A DNA stretch of 64,000 nucleotides from Halobellus salinus (GCF_014646875.1 NZ_BMOC01000001.1:1-64000); one strand, 5' to 3'; positions 16,891 through 26,513 are shown, counted from the first letter of the stretch. Notes: a model not told the origin generated them from the letters alone. Numbers and translations: made by a program.

Positions 16891-17352
16891 TTATGGTTCT
16901 GTTATCTGCAATGTGGTTCGGCCCCTTAAACCGAGCACACGAACACCGCGTTCGAGCAATCGGTCGCGGAGCGGCCTGTCGTTGGTGACGGCGTAGCCGG
17001 CGTTTCCGGCATCGTCGTCGTTGGGGTCGGCGGCGTCGGCTGCGAGTTCGACCACCGCGTCGTCGGCGTACGACGCCTCGGTCCCGACCACGCGACACCG
17101 GTCGGCGAGGTCGCGGCCGACCGCGGCGGCGGTCGCCTCCGTCCCGTTGCCCGCGGCGGCGAGTTTCTCGAGTTCCGCGAGGACCGGCCCCGGAACGACG
17201 AGGTCGGCGTCGCCGACGACCCGGTCGAGTTCGTCGAACACCCGTACGTTGAGTTCGACCGGCATCATCAACGCGTTGGTGTCGAGAATCACCGTCGGCG
17301 CGTCCTCCGCGTCGCCGCGAGTGTCCGCGTCACGATCGGTCACTCGTGGCAC
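16891..17352 (-). CDS. PIN-domain protein (Fcf1/Utp24-like archaeal RNase candidate)
   Basis: A 153-residue protein with a PIN-type nuclease fold: VILDTNALMMPVELNV (first catalytic Asp), an internal acidic position in the VGPVLAEL-like segment VPGPVLAELEKLA, and the C-terminal pair in YAVTNDRPLRDRLLERGVRV. The archaeal copy is routinely located between aIF2-gamma and rpoE1 and is thought to act in rRNA processing; that role is inferred from family and context. The start is a GTG at 17352, 12 bases after aIF2-gamma; the first 18 residues are polar and may be dispensable. Confidence 0.88.
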   Translation of the reverse strand: MPRVTDRDADTRGDAEDAPTVILDTNALMMPVELNVRVFDELDRVVGDADLVVPGPVLAELEKLAAAGNGTEATAAAVGRDLADRCRVVGTEASYADDAVVELAADAADPNDDDAGNAGYAVTNDRPLRDRLLERGVRVLGLRGRTTLQITEP

Positions 17353-17364
17353 GGACGGACTCTC

Positions 17365-18597
17365 TCACTGCAGCGTCCCGATCCCGATGAGCCGCCACCG
17401 CGCGCCGACTCGTCGGTTGATTGCGATCTGAGCGCCCGATTCCGCACACACCGGGCGCTTCAGTTTGACCTCCGCCTCGTCGCCGCGGGCGCTGGTGACC
17501 GACCCGACGGTGGTGGCGGTGCCGACGGTGAGCATCAGCGGCTCGCCGGTCGAAATCTCCTCGACGGAGCCCTCGTCCTCGCCGACGATCCGATCGAGGA
17601 GTTCGACGCCCATCGTGAACTCCTCGCGGGTCGGCGGGAGCGTCCCGGGTTCGCCCGCGACCTGGCCGGCGAGGGCGTCACCCTTCGTCAGACTGGGGTC
17701 GAGTCCGGTCCCGATGCCACACAGGCCGCCGGGGGAGACTTCCTCAACCGACTGGCCGCCGGCCTGCAGCGACCTGATCTCGGTGGATATCGGGCGCCAC
17801 TCCGAGGCGCCGCCCTCCTCGACTTCCCGACCGGGGCGGAGTTCGAGTTCCGCGCCCGTTTCGAGTTTCCCTTGGACCACCGACCCGCCGACGACGCCGC
17901 CGGCGAGGTCCGTCCAGGTCGTTCCGGGGCGGTTGATGTCGAACGACCGGGCGGCGAACAGGCGCGGGTCCTCGGTCTCGTCGCGCTCGGGGGTGGGGAT
18001 CTCCCGCTCGACGGCGTCGATCAGGAGGTCGATGTTGACCTCCTGCTGGGCGCTAACGGGCACGATCGGCGCGCCCTCGGCGACAGTGCCGGAGACGAAC
18101 TCCTCGATCTGCTCGTAGGACTCGACCGCGCGCTCGCGGTCGACGAGGTCGATCTTGTTCTGGGCGATAACGATGTTGTCGATCCCGATGATGTCCAAGG
18201 CCATGAGGTGCTCCTCGGTCTGGGCCTGGGGGACGTCCTCAGTGGCGGAGACAACGAGGACCGCGCCGTCCATGATCGCGGCCCCGGAGAGCATCGTCGC
18301 CATAAGTGTCTCGTGGCCCGGTGCGTCGACGAACGAGACGGTCCGGAGCCGTTCGGTCGCCTCCCCGTCGGGGCCGGTCTCCTCAACCGTGTAGCACTCC
18401 GGCGGCTCGACACCGTCGATTTTCCTGAGCGTGGCGTCGGCGTAGCCCAGTCGGATCGAGATCCCGCGCTTCATCTCCTCCGAGTGTTGATCCGTCCACG
18501 ACCCCGACAACGCCTGGACGAGCGTCGTCTTGCCGTGGTCGACGTGGCCGACGAGTCCGATGTTCACCTCCGGTTGCTGTGTTTGTTGTGTCACCAT
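17365..18597 (-). CDS. translation initiation factor aIF2, gamma subunit
   Basis: A 410-residue GTPase that brings initiator Met-tRNA to the 30S subunit as part of the aIF2 heterotrimer. GTPase motifs are intact: G1 [14 protein letters not shown]3 [15 protein letters not shown]4 [10 protein letters not shown] and a G5-type segment VPVSAQQ. Domains II and III follow, with [10 protein letters not shown] in the middle and KLKRPVCAE near the C-terminus. The insertion after domain I strand 2 ([19 protein letters not shown]) is family-typical. It is the first gene of the block running to S24e or Kae1-Bud32 and has a strong Shine-Dalgarno sequence. Confidence 0.97.
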   Translation of the reverse strand: MVTQQTQQPEVNIGLVGHVDHGKTTLVQALSGSWTDQHSEEMKRGISIRLGYADATLRKIDGVEPPECYTVEETGPDGEATERLRTVSFVDAPGHETLMATMLSGAAIMDGAVLVVSATEDVPQAQTEEHLMALDIIGIDNIVIAQNKIDLVDRERAVESYEQIEEFVSGTVAEGAPIVPVSAQQEVNIDLLIDAVEREIPTPERDETEDPRLFAARSFDINRPGTTWTDLAGGVVGGSVVQGKLETGAELELRPGREVEEGGASEWRPISTEIRSLQAGGQSVEEVSPGGLCGIGTGLDPSLTKGDALAGQVAGEPGTLPPTREEFTMGVELLDRIVGEDEGSVEEISTGEPLMLTVGTATTVGSVTSARGDEAEVKLKRPVCAESGAQIAINRRVGARWRLIGIGTLQ

Positions 18598-18606
18598 TGA
18601 CCTCCT
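18598..18606 (-). promoter_or_regulatory. strong Shine-Dalgarno site before aIF2-gamma
   Basis: The minus strand reads AGGAGGTCA directly before the ATG. It is one of the few clear Shine-Dalgarno sequences in a window where most first genes look leaderless. A TATA-like tttatcac lies about 50 bases upstream, consistent with a leadered transcript. Confidence 0.7.
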
Positions 18607-18721
18607 AGAGAGAATCTTGGGGAATCTTTCGCCGCGAGCGAGTGATAAACTTGCTGTTCTCGCCGCGCGAGACCGGATCGAGACCCGTGCGACCGGGTGG
18701 CAGGCGGTTTGGGGGCCGTGT

Positions 18722-20251
18722 TCACTCCGACAGCGCGCGCTCGAGGCTCGCTGCCACCGACCGGGCCTTCTCCGCGGCCGCCGGGGGGACGTGACCCGCG
18801 TCGACCGCGGCGTCGAGTTCGTCGTCGTCGACCCGCTCGACCGTCCCGTCCGGGCGTTTCACCACGTCGACGTGGAGGTCGACGTACCGGACCGAGTCGG
18901 GGAAACACTCCACGGGCGTACAGACGTTGACGTAGGTCCCCTTCGACTCGCCCCCGTCGCTCCGGTAGACGGTGGGGTACCACCACCGGCCCTCCCGGAC
19001 CTTCGTGGTGGCGGTGTCGCCCGGCGTCCGCTCGGTCCCGAGCGCGTCGTACGTCCCGCTGCCGGACATTTTGCGGGTGATTTCGAGGGTGCCGTCGGGA
19101 TCCCAGTCGGTGACCTCGCCGCGACCGAGGGTGAACGCCCGGCCGTCCGGCTTGCCGTGGCCGATCGCGACGGTGTCGCCCGCAGTCGGCCCGAACTGCC
19201 GGGTCACCACGTTGAAGGGAAACTCCGGGCCGGAGTCACCGGAGGCGTCGGAGGCGTCGGAGGCGTCGGCGTCGTCACTGAACTCCGACCCACACAGCGC
19301 CTCCGCGAGGTCGACGCCGGCGCTTGCGGCCTCGCTCGCTGCCTTCGTGCGGTGATGGCCGGGCATCGTCGGCGCCACCCGGCGGCGGGCGTCGTCGAGC
19401 GCGGCTCGGGACTCGCCGCCGAACCACACCCACCGGCCGCGTTCGGGAGTGGCCACACGTCCGGGCGCCGAACCGGCGTCGGGGGTCGAGTTGCCACTCG
19501 AGCCGCCTTCAAGCGCGTCTTCGTCTTCCAGCGCCGCCGCCCGGTCGGCCGCGCCGTCAAGTGCGGCCTCCAGTCCGTCCATCCCGGCGCGGGTGGCGGC
19601 GTGGGCCCACTCGATGCCCCACCCGTCGGGGACCTCGACACCGAGGAGGTCGGTCATCCCCGCGAGTTCCCGTCCGGCGGCGTCGTCGCGGGTGTCGACC
19701 GTGACGCCCTCGCGGCCGCGGGTCAGGGTCACAAAGCCGCTGCGGGCGCGGATTCCCGTTCCCAGTTCCGCGCGCCGGTCGGTCCACGGCGGCGCGCTCT
19801 CCCGCACCTGGACGCGGAGTGTGTCGCCGTCTTCAACAGACGCGTCGGTGGCGCTGTAGTGGAGAAACCCCTCCGCGGCGCCGAGGTCACAGACCGCGCC
19901 GGAGCCGAGCGTGTCGGTCACGCGGGCGTCGAACACCGCACCGGGCGGCGTGGGGTCGTCCCACGCGAAGGTGTCGCGGCCGACGTCCAGGACCGCCTCG
20001 ACCGCCGCGATGGCGTCGGCGCCGCCGTGGACGCCGACGCCCTGTCTGTCGTCGGTGGTCGCGACCGTCGCGTCGTGGGGGCCGTCGCCGAAGTCGGCGT
20101 CGAATCGCTCGCGGATCGGCTCGGACGCCCCGACCACTTGGGCGTCGGTGTCGAGCAGCAGTCGGGTGACGGCAGTGGTGTAGATCCCGCGGATCCGGAC
20201 GTTCGGGCTCCCATCTCCCTCAGCACCCGCCGTCGACTCGTCGCCGCTCAT
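18722..20251 (-). CDS. ribonuclease FAU-1 family RNA-binding protein (S1-like + DUF402)
   Basis: A 509-residue protein of the archaeal FAU-1/AU-binding family, related to the N-terminal part of RNase E/G. The N-terminal half has an S1-like barrel ([20 protein letters not shown]) and RNase E/G-type segments ([20 protein letters not shown]). The C-terminal part from about residue 340 is a DUF402 domain ([20 protein letters not shown]). An Asp/Ser/Ala-rich insertion with a short DAS repeat lies near residue 325. Roles in 5S rRNA processing or AU-rich RNA binding come from the family. Its ATG overlaps the stop of the upstream gene by 4 bases. Confidence 0.88.
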   Translation of the reverse strand: MSGDESTAGAEGDGSPNVRIRGIYTTAVTRLLLDTDAQVVGASEPIRERFDADFGDGPHDATVATTDDRQGVGVHGGADAIAAVEAVLDVGRDTFAWDDPTPPGAVFDARVTDTLGSGAVCDLGAAEGFLHYSATDASVEDGDTLRVQVRESAPPWTDRRAELGTGIRARSGFVTLTRGREGVTVDTRDDAAGRELAGMTDLLGVEVPDGWGIEWAHAATRAGMDGLEAALDGAADRAAALEDEDALEGGSSGNSTPDAGSAPGRVATPERGRWVWFGGESRAALDDARRRVAPTMPGHHRTKAASEAASAGVDLAEALCGSEFSDDADASDASDASGDSGPEFPFNVVTRQFGPTAGDTVAIGHGKPDGRAFTLGRGEVTDWDPDGTLEITRKMSGSGTYDALGTERTPGDTATTKVREGRWWYPTVYRSDGGESKGTYVNVCTPVECFPDSVRYVDLHVDVVKRPDGTVERVDDDELDAAVDAGHVPPAAAEKARSVAASLERALSE

Positions 20252-20622
20252 CGGAGGGCGTCCCCGTCGACCGCAAACCGCACCCGGTCGTGGACGGTCG
20301 CCCCGAGCGAGAGTTCGACCACGTCGTCGGAGAGCACCCGACCGCCCTCGACGGGGACGCCCCACGTCCCGAACCGGAGGTAGCCGCGGAGGTCGCTGCC
20401 GTGGGTGAAGAGGTCGAGGTACTCGACGGTGTGTTCGTTGATCCCGCCGGCGGTGTGGGCCATGTCCATGTCCGAGTAGAGCACGTCGCGGTCGAAGAAC
20501 TCCTCGAGGTGGTCGGCGTCGCGCTCGACGGCCGCGGCGACGGCGTCGGACGCGTCCCGGATCTCCGCGTCGTCAAGGCCGACGTCCCGGAGCGCCGCCT
20601 GGGTTCGCTGGTCGAAGTGCAT
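20248..20622 (-). CDS. conserved haloarchaeal protein (DUF7532-type), upstream of FAU-1
   Basis: A 124-residue protein starting MHFDQRTQAALRDVGLDDA. It has a helical N-terminus and a conserved-looking centre (HLEEFFDRDVLYSDMDMAHT, then YLDLFTHGSDLRGYLRFG). I associate it with a haloarchaeal DUF of unknown function; the DUF number is from memory. It overlaps the FAU-1 gene by 4 bases (stop/start overlap), so the two are translationally coupled and a shared role in RNA metabolism is possible. The ATG at 20622 was preferred to one at 20679. Confidence 0.7.
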   Translation of the reverse strand: MHFDQRTQAALRDVGLDDAEIRDASDAVAAAVERDADHLEEFFDRDVLYSDMDMAHTAGGINEHTVEYLDLFTHGSDLRGYLRFGTWGVPVEGGRVLSDDVVELSLGATVHDRVRFAVDGDALR

Positions 20623-20864
20623 CGTGAGAAGCGGTAGGGTCCGGCGGGGTTTGAATCCCGCCAGTCGCGTCGGGGGCACCGGACGGAGGGTTATATGCGA
20701 TCACGGGGCCACACCCGGCGTGATCTAAGGGTCGCCCCGCGGCGGGTCGCGGTTGCCCGGCACGCCGGCGCGGGGACACCGGTGTGCCGGCTGTTCGCCA
20801 CGCGACGGTTCCGGCGGTTCTCCGGGCCGAAGACATTAGGTCGCGGGCTAGCAATCGAATTCCA

Positions 20865-21869
20865 ATGAGCCAGCCGCGGGATCCGGTCGAGGAGGCGGCG
20901 GAGGACTCGATGGACCTCTACGACGTCGCCACCTGGGAGGTGCGTAGCCGACTCGACAGGGTTTCGGCGGTCGTCTGGTGGGCGGCGGCCGGCTCCGCCC
21001 GGCTGGCCGTTATTGGGATCGCGTTCCTCCTCCTCGTCGGGATCGGGGGGTTCGCAGCGATCACCGATCCCGAGATCGGGGTGCTCACGGTGTTCTCGGC
21101 CGTCCCGGCGGTCGGGTTGGCGGCGTATGTCTACTCCACGGACGTCACCTCAAGCGAACCGCTGTCGCTGCTCGTTGCAACGTTCCTGCTCGGCGTGTTG
21201 ACCGCGAACTTCGCCGCCGTGCTCAACACCGTCCTCCGGCCGTACTTCGGTGGCCTCGGCGCGGTGGGGATGGTGCTGTTTTTCTTCGTCGTCGTCGGGC
21301 CGGTCGAGGAGGTCGTGAAACTGCTCGCAGTCCGGCTGTACGCCTACACTGACAACCGGTTCGACGCCGTGCTCGACGGCGCGGTCTACGGCGCGATGGC
21401 GGGGCTGGGCTTCGCCGTCATCGAGAACGCGCTGTATATCACCCGTCAGCTCCCCGCGACCGGGCTCGACATCGGACTGGGGCTGATCGGCGCGGGCGGT
21501 GGGATCACCGCAGTCCGGGCGTTGGCCGGCCCGGGACACGTTATTTACTCCGCGATCGCGGGCTACTACCTCGGACTCGCGAAATTCAACTCGGGGCAAC
21601 GGGGGCCGATCGTGGTGAAGGGAGTCCTGCTCGCGGCGTTCGTCCACGCGGCGTACAACGCCACGGTCGGGATCGGGTCGGGCGTGATCGGGCTACTCAC
21701 CGGCCTCTCGGGGCTCGCACCCTTCCTGATCTACGTGATCATCTACGACGGAATCTTGGCACTGTTCCTGCTCGGGAAGATCCAGCAGTACCGCGACAGC
21801 TACCGGGAGGCCCACCAGCCGGCGCGGACCGAGACCGACTTCGAGTCGGAACTGACCGAATTCGAGTGA
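20865..21869 (+). CDS. PrsW-family intramembrane metalloprotease
   Basis: A 334-residue polytopic membrane protein with about eight helices. It carries the family's catalytic and metal motifs: VVGPVEEVVKLLAV (EExxK, E148/E149/K152), FAVIENALY (E187), GHVIYSAIAGYYLG (H225) and FVHAAYN (H261). Bacterial PrsW proteins cleave membrane anti-sigma factors; the archaeal substrate is unknown. The C-terminal 30 residues are charged and cytoplasmic. The start at 20865 (MSQPRDPVEEAAED) fits haloarchaeal homologues; earlier in-frame codons are not protein-like. Confidence 0.88.
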   Translation: MSQPRDPVEEAAEDSMDLYDVATWEVRSRLDRVSAVVWWAAAGSARLAVIGIAFLLLVGIGGFAAITDPEIGVLTVFSAVPAVGLAAYVYSTDVTSSEPLSLLVATFLLGVLTANFAAVLNTVLRPYFGGLGAVGMVLFFFVVVGPVEEVVKLLAVRLYAYTDNRFDAVLDGAVYGAMAGLGFAVIENALYITRQLPATGLDIGLGLIGAGGGITAVRALAGPGHVIYSAIAGYYLGLAKFNSGQRGPIVVKGVLLAAFVHAAYNATVGIGSGVIGLLTGLSGLAPFLIYVIIYDGILALFLLGKIQQYRDSYREAHQPARTETDFESELTEFE

Positions 21870-21900
21870 CCGGGCGACGAAGACACCGTCGAGTCGGGGG

Positions 21901-22590
21901 TCACTCCCCGGCGATCCGATCCGCGTACCCCTCGATCATCCGCTCGACGTATTTCGCGATCACGTCGACCTCAAGATGGACGGGATCGCCGACCGACTTC
22001 TCCGAGAGGTTGGTGAGGTCGTATGTGGTGGGGATGATCGCAACCGCGAACCGGTCGGCGCCGCGCTCTGCGACGGTGAGGCTGATCCCGTCGATCGCGA
22101 TCGACCCCTTGCCGACGATGTACCGCTCGATCTCCTCGGGGAGGTTGAACTCGAAGACCCAGTCGTCACCGACCCGCTCGATCCCGGTGATCTCGGTGGT
22201 GGTATCGACGTGGCCTTGGACGAGGTGGCCGTCGAACCGGGCGTCGGCCGCAAGCGCGCGTTCGAGGTTCACGGCGTCGCCCGCCGCCACCGACCCGAGG
22301 TACGTCTTCTCGACTGTCTCCGTGGCGAGGAACACCTCGAACTCGGGCGTCGGGCCGGTCTGGAACGCCTCGACGGTGAGACACACGCCGCTGACCGAGA
22401 TCGACTGACCGTGGTGGAGGTCGTCGTAGCTGAGTGGTGCGTCCGCGACGCTTGCGTCGGTGTCGTCGGCGTGAGTCGCCGCAGCAGCGTCCGACTCCGT
22501 GCCGTCGGCCGCGATACGGAGCCGGCGGCCGCCCTCGTCTTTGGTCGCCTCGACCACGGTGCCCGTGGTCTCGATGATTCCGGTGAACAC
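21901..22590 (-). CDS. riboflavin synthase (alpha subunit, RibE type)
   Basis: A 229-residue enzyme that dismutates two 6,7-dimethyl-8-ribityllumazine molecules to riboflavin. It shows two homologous beta-barrel repeats. The first begins FTGIIETTGTVVEA and contains SVSGVCLTVEAF. The second begins about residue 120 (GHLVQGHVDTTTEITGIERV) and contains AIDGISLTVAERG. An acidic insertion (AAAATHADDTDASVADAPL) lies in the first barrel. The family start residue coincides with a GTG at 22590. This is the bacterial-type synthase, not the pentameric RibC of methanogens. Confidence 0.95.
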   Translation of the reverse strand: MFTGIIETTGTVVEATKDEGGRRLRIAADGTESDAAAATHADDTDASVADAPLSYDDLHHGQSISVSGVCLTVEAFQTGPTPEFEVFLATETVEKTYLGSVAAGDAVNLERALAADARFDGHLVQGHVDTTTEITGIERVGDDWVFEFNLPEEIERYIVGKGSIAIDGISLTVAERGADRFAVAIIPTTYDLTNLSEKSVGDPVHLEVDVIAKYVERMIEGYADRIAGE

Positions 22591-22735
22591 ACGCCGTATT
22601 GGGGCACAGCGCCGAAAAACGTCTCGGAACCAGGCCCAGCGGGGCGTCGTGGCCAGTGCGCGAGTCCAACGTCCGGTCGCAAAACGGCGCCCGCATGGGG
22701 CGAAACTATTTGCTCCTCGTCGCAATCGTACACGT

Positions 22736-23632
22736 ATGGAGCGAAACGGACTCGCCGCACGCCTCCACAAGTGGCACCGCCGGTTCATCGGGCCGGTGAC
22801 CGACAGCCGAACGGTCTATGCGGGGTTCGCGCTCTTTTTCGCGGGCGTGGGACTCGTTGTCGTCTCGATCGCGACCTTCCTCTGGAGCACCACCACCGAC
22901 CCCGCGGGGACGTTCAAATTCGTCCTCAGGGAGCTTGCAGTTGTGACTGGTGCTGCGGGGATCCCGACGGTCCTGCTGGGCGTGACGGTGCTTTTGCCCG
23001 TCTCCCGTCGGATCGACGCGGTGGGTGCCGCCGGCGTCGGACTCTGCCTCGTCGCCACCGCGCGGTTCGCACAGGTGTATCCCGACGCGTGGTACCCGAA
23101 CGCGAGTGTGGTCGTCGGCCTCTACGCCTTCGGCGCCGTTGCGGTCGTCGCCACCGCAGGCACCGCACTCTCCGGGTACTACGCCGAGCAAACCGGCCGG
23201 CGCCTCGCCCGCGAAAAACTCGACGAAAACGGTGACGGGGCCGCGACGGGCGGCGTTGACGCCGGGGAGACGGTCACCGACGAGCAGGTCCAGGCCGACA
23301 TCGACGATGCGATGTCGGGTGCGGAGGTCAACTGGGGCGGTGTCGAGCGCGACTCGGGGCGATCGATCACGATCCGCTCCCCGGAGACCGACGACGTCGA
23401 GATGTCCGGCGCCAGTGCCGCAAACACGACCGAATCCCGCGGGGAGAGCGTCGATGACGCGGTCGCAGGACTTCGGGGGCTCCGCGGGGAAGGGCCGAAG
23501 ACCGAGAGCAGTACCTCCGGAACCGGCGAACAGGCCACCGCCCTAGCGGAACTTCGGGCGACCCGCGAGGAGTCGGAGTCCGTAGACGACGGCGGCGGGA
23601 TCATCGACAGGGTGCGGTCGCTGTTTCGGTGA
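22736..23632 (+). CDS. DUF7139-type membrane protein upstream of the actin homologue
   Basis: A 298-residue protein with an N-terminal amphipathic segment, four transmembrane helices (about residues 27-48, 64-86, 92-108, 120-142) and a long hydrophilic C-terminal tail of about 150 residues facing the cytoplasm. Motifs such as SRTVYAGFALFFAGVGLVVV and TVLLPVSRRIDAVG match a haloarchaeal family I know as DUF7139. It sits 73 bases upstream of the volactin/salactin-type gene on the same strand. From memory, the same neighbour accompanies the actin gene in Haloferax. A membrane partner or anchor role is inference. Confidence 0.75.
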   Translation: MERNGLAARLHKWHRRFIGPVTDSRTVYAGFALFFAGVGLVVVSIATFLWSTTTDPAGTFKFVLRELAVVTGAAGIPTVLLGVTVLLPVSRRIDAVGAAGVGLCLVATARFAQVYPDAWYPNASVVVGLYAFGAVAVVATAGTALSGYYAEQTGRRLAREKLDENGDGAATGGVDAGETVTDEQVQADIDDAMSGAEVNWGGVERDSGRSITIRSPETDDVEMSGASAANTTESRGESVDDAVAGLRGLRGEGPKTESSTSGTGEQATALAELRATREESESVDDGGGIIDRVRSLFR

Positions 23633-23676
23633 ACGGGCGACGCCGCTCGTGGCGTGGGAACGGTTCACACTGAAGG

Positions 23677-23684
23677 TTTTTATT
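23677..23684 (+). promoter_or_regulatory. TATA box of the actin-like gene (leaderless)
   Basis: TTTTTATT is centred about 26 bases before the ATG at 23706. That spacing places the transcription start at or next to the start codon, so the mRNA should be leaderless. The actin homologue can therefore be transcribed independently of the upstream membrane-protein gene. Confidence 0.65.
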
Positions 23685-23705
23685 GACGCCTTCTGAGGGG
23701 GACGT

Positions 23706-24728
23706 ATGGCCCGTGGTTTAGACGTCGGCACGATGAACATCATCTCCTCCCGGCCCGAGGGGGATGGCACCACCTTCGTACAGCAGCGGAACTCGTTCGT
23801 CGAGATCGAATACAGTGACATGGCCGAGCAGATGCTCTCCCGCAGCGAGGTGCTGCACATCCGGAAGGATGACAAGGTGTACGTCGTCGGCGACGACGCC
23901 CTGAACTTCGCGAACATCTTCAACAAGGAGACCCGGCGCCCGATGGAACAGGGCATCCTCTCGAGCGAGGAGGCCTCGGCGATCCCCATGATCAAACTCA
24001 TAACCGAGCAGGTGGCGGGCACGCCCGAGAGGCAGGGCGAGAAGATCTTCTTCTCCTCGCCGGCGGATCCGATCGATTCGGATCTTTCGACGCTGTACCA
24101 CCAGAAGACCCTGGAGTCGATGCTTGCAGACACCGGATTCGACCCCGAACCAATCAACGAGGGGATGGCGGTGATCTACAGCGAACTCGCGGACAACAAC
24201 TTCTCCGGACTGGGCGTTTCCTTCGGCGCGGGGATGACCAATATCTGCCTGGCGTACTACGCGGTGCCGGTCATGAAATTCTCGATCGCCCGCGGCGGCG
24301 ACTGGATCGACCACCAGGCCGCACAGGCGACCGGCACGCCCGTTGACAAGGTCACGTCGATCAAGGAGGACGACTTCACGCTCGATTTCACCACTGATGT
24401 CGGCGGAGTCGAGGGCGCGCTGTCGATCTACTACGAGAACCTGCTGGATTACGTGATCGAGATGATCTCCCAGGAGGTCGACCAAGAAGACGTCGAGGAG
24501 GGCCTCGACGTGCCCGTCGTGGTGACAGGCGGCACGTCCAGCCCAGAGGGGTTCGAGGAGTTGTTCGCCCAGCATCTCGAGGACGTCGACATCCCGTTCA
24601 GCATCAGCGATGTCCAGAGCGTCGACGACCCGCTGTACAGCGTCGCTCGCGGGGCCCTGGTTGCCGCCCGCTCCGAGGAGGAGTCGAGCGGAGGCGGCGC
24701 GGCCACGGAACAGCAGTCCGAGGACTGA
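23706..24728 (+). CDS. actin/MreB-superfamily cytoskeletal protein (volactin/salactin family)
   Basis: A 340-residue actin-superfamily ATPase. The N-terminal phosphate-1 region reads [15 protein letters not shown], the second half begins with a phosphate-2 loop ([17 protein letters not shown]), and an adenosine-type motif is at [17 protein letters not shown]. The C-terminal tail is acidic. These features match haloarchaeal salactin (Halobacterium) and volactin (Haloferax), which form dynamic filaments linked to partitioning or cell shape. The gene has its own leaderless-type promoter and a DUF7139-type membrane-protein gene directly upstream. Confidence 0.88.
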   Translation: MARGLDVGTMNIISSRPEGDGTTFVQQRNSFVEIEYSDMAEQMLSRSEVLHIRKDDKVYVVGDDALNFANIFNKETRRPMEQGILSSEEASAIPMIKLITEQVAGTPERQGEKIFFSSPADPIDSDLSTLYHQKTLESMLADTGFDPEPINEGMAVIYSELADNNFSGLGVSFGAGMTNICLAYYAVPVMKFSIARGGDWIDHQAAQATGTPVDKVTSIKEDDFTLDFTTDVGGVEGALSIYYENLLDYVIEMISQEVDQEDVEEGLDVPVVVTGGTSSPEGFEELFAQHLEDVDIPFSISDVQSVDDPLYSVARGALVAARSEEESSGGGAATEQQSED

Positions 24729-24795
24729 CACGGAGTCACCGACCGGTCTGTCCGCGCGTCCGGGGTCGCCGGCCACAGGGTCGGTCGCCAACCAG

Positions 24796-25281
24796 CTACG
24801 CTTCCTCGGCCCCGTCGTCATCCTCCGAGTGGTCGGACTCTGCGGCCTGCGGGTGGGGCGTCGCGTCAGCACCGTCGAGGGATGCACCACGGTCGCTTGC
24901 CTGCTCCCCGTCGGGGCTTCCGGTGTCGCGGTCCGCGTCGGTGTCGCTTCCCTCCGTTTCGGTGTCGCGGTCCGCGTCGGTGTCGCTTCCCTCCGTTTCG
25001 GTGTCGCGGTCCGCGTCGGTGTCGCTTCCCTCCGTTTCGGTGTCGCGGTCCGCGTCGGTGTCGCTTCTCTCCGTTTCGGTGTCGGCAGTCCGTGCCGACT
25101 CGTCCACCGCGTTGGCCGTTCGAAACCGTCGGAGCGCGTCGTCCCACGTCTCCGCTGCGGCCGACGCCCGGGTGTGGTCGGACTCGACATCGGCGAAGCC
25201 ACACTGTTCGCAGTAGACCGACTGCAGGTCCCCGTCCAGTGAGATCCACGTGAGTCGGGTCCCGCACCGAGGGCAGTCCAT
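24796..25281 (-). CDS. zinc-ribbon protein with acidic repeat tail
   Basis: A 161-residue protein. A TFIIB-like zinc ribbon opens it: MDCPRCGTRLTWISLDGD and YCEQCGFADVE (CPRC...CEQC). A helical segment follows (AAETWDDALRRFRTANAVDE). The remainder is low-complexity acidic sequence with four tandem copies of a 13-residue unit TETEGSDTDADRD. The ATG at 25281 gives the zinc knuckle at residue 3, as in related haloarchaeal proteins. The tail is likely disordered. Function is unknown; small zinc-ribbon proteins of this type are abundant in haloarchaea. Confidence 0.75.
   Translation of the reverse strand: MDCPRCGTRLTWISLDGDLQSVYCEQCGFADVESDHTRASAAAETWDDALRRFRTANAVDESARTADTETERSDTDADRDTETEGSDTDADRDTETEGSDTDADRDTETEGSDTDADRDTGSPDGEQASDRGASLDGADATPHPQAAESDHSEDDDGAEEA
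24922..25080 (-). repeat. in-frame 39-bp tandem repeat
   Basis: About four near-identical 39-base units (cggtgtcgcggtccgcgtcg and onward on the plus strand) encode the acidic tail of the zinc-ribbon protein. Units are almost identical; one carries a single c-to-t change (cttctctcc for cttccctcc), suggesting recent expansion. Confidence 0.9.
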
Positions 25282-25414
25282 ATCCGGGTGTACGGACACC
25301 GTCGTAATTGGTGTATCGCCGAGTCGGTGGGGTCCGGCCCCGGGGTCGGGCCGTCCGGCAGCGGGGCGGTCCGGCGACGAAACGGTCTTGACGTCGCTGG
25401 CCGTAGACGCACCG

Positions 25415-26056
25415 ATGATGGCCACCACGCACGCCCTCGTGGGCGTCGCACTCGCCGTGCTGGTCGGGGCAATGTTCCCGGAGAGCGCGGCCGACGCCTC
25501 GCTGACGCCCGTGGCGGCGGCCGCTCTCGGTGGCATCTTTCCGGATTTCGACCTCTACTCGGGCCACCGGCGGACGCTACATTTCCCGGTGTATTTCAAT
25601 GTCGCCGCCGCGGTCGCGGTGGTCGTGGCGGTGGTCGCCGCCGCAGTCGTCTCCGAGTCCGCGGTGGGACCCACGTCGATCGCGCTGTTTCTGATCGCCG
25701 CGGGCGTTCACTCCGCGATGGACGCGGTCGGCGGCGGGCTAGAGTTGAAGCCCTGGCGCGGGGAGTCCGACCGCGCGGTCTACAGCCACCACCACGCGCG
25801 GTGGATCCCGCCGCGGCGGTGGGTGCGGTACGACGGCGCACCCGAAGACCTGCTCGTCGCCGTCGCGTTCGCGGCGCCCGTGGTGTATACCGTCGACGGC
25901 GTCGTCGAGACGGGCGTCCTCCTCGCGGTCGGAGTCTCCGCGGTGTACGTCGTTGTGCGCAAACCGATGGTGATCGTCACCCAGGCGGTCGTCGACGCAC
26001 TCCCAGAGCGTGTCGTCAACCGTCTCCCCGCGCGGTTCGTTGAGGACTTCCGGTGA
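25415..26056 (+). CDS. YdjM-like membrane-bound metal-dependent hydrolase family protein
   Basis: A 213-residue polytopic protein of the YdjM/LexA-inducible inner membrane hydrolase family (DUF457 group). The N-terminus MMATTHALVGVALAVLVGAM carries the first family histidine; GGIFPDFDLYSGHRRTLHFP provides the DFD and H-x-x-x-x-H motifs; GVHSAMDAVGGGLELKPW and YSHHHARWIPPRRW are further metal-type signatures. The substrate is unknown. ATGs at 25415 and 25418 are both possible. It is divergent from the zinc-ribbon gene with a 133-base spacer. Confidence 0.85.
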   Translation: MMATTHALVGVALAVLVGAMFPESAADASLTPVAAAALGGIFPDFDLYSGHRRTLHFPVYFNVAAAVAVVVAVVAAAVVSESAVGPTSIALFLIAAGVHSAMDAVGGGLELKPWRGESDRAVYSHHHARWIPPRRWVRYDGAPEDLLVAVAFAAPVVYTVDGVVETGVLLAVGVSAVYVVVRKPMVIVTQAVVDALPERVVNRLPARFVEDFR

Positions 26057-26116
26057 CGGCGCCGGCGGGTTGCGGCGTGAAACAGGCTCAAGACGATCGA
26101 TCCCCTCCACTCGGGT

Positions 26117-26467
26117 ATGGTGTCGGATCCCGACGACCGAGGCGCGACCGCGCCCTGCGACAAGTGTGAGGAGTCGATCCCGACGGACGCGGATCGGTGT
26201 CCGGTCTGTGGCTACCGACCAGCGGGCTACAGCCCCGAGCTGTTGCGCGTCGGGGAGGCCGTCTTCGCGCTCGCGGCCGGAGTGTCGCTCGTGATCTTCG
26301 TTACCGGCGTGACCGGAGTCGTTCCTGAACCACCCGTGCTTCCCGGCGGCGCGTTCTCGAAGATGGCGATCGTGATGCCGTATACGACCGGTATCTCCGG
26401 CTTTTTCGCCTACTACATCCACGGGAAGCGGCAGACGAAGCCGACCGACAGCAGCGCGTTCGACTGA
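26117..26467 (+). CDS. small zinc-ribbon membrane protein
   Basis: A 116-residue protein with an N-terminal zinc ribbon (CDKCEESIPTDADRCPVC, residues 14-31) followed by two transmembrane helices (about 47-66 and 80-100). The C-terminus is short and charged. Similar proteins are common in haloarchaea, without known function. It starts 60 bases after the YdjM-like gene, in the same direction, and may be co-transcribed. Confidence 0.75.
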   Translation: MVSDPDDRGATAPCDKCEESIPTDADRCPVCGYRPAGYSPELLRVGEAVFALAAGVSLVIFVTGVTGVVPEPPVLPGGAFSKMAIVMPYTTGISGFFAYYIHGKRQTKPTDSSAFD

Positions 26468-26513
26468 CCGCAAGGCGGGACCTGTAGCCACGGCTGCACT
26501 CGGAACCCGTGGG

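Noticed and set aside
20650-20690. tRNA T-arm-like sequence (ggcgggattcaaaccccgcc on the minus strand)
   Set aside because: The stem-loop resembles a T-arm, but the loop length is wrong and no anticodon arm, D-arm or acceptor stem can be built around it.
24922-25080. possible CRISPR-like array
   Set aside because: Units are contiguous with no spacers and are in frame with a protein tail; the same holds for 8690-8890 and 40555-40735. No cas genes are in the window.
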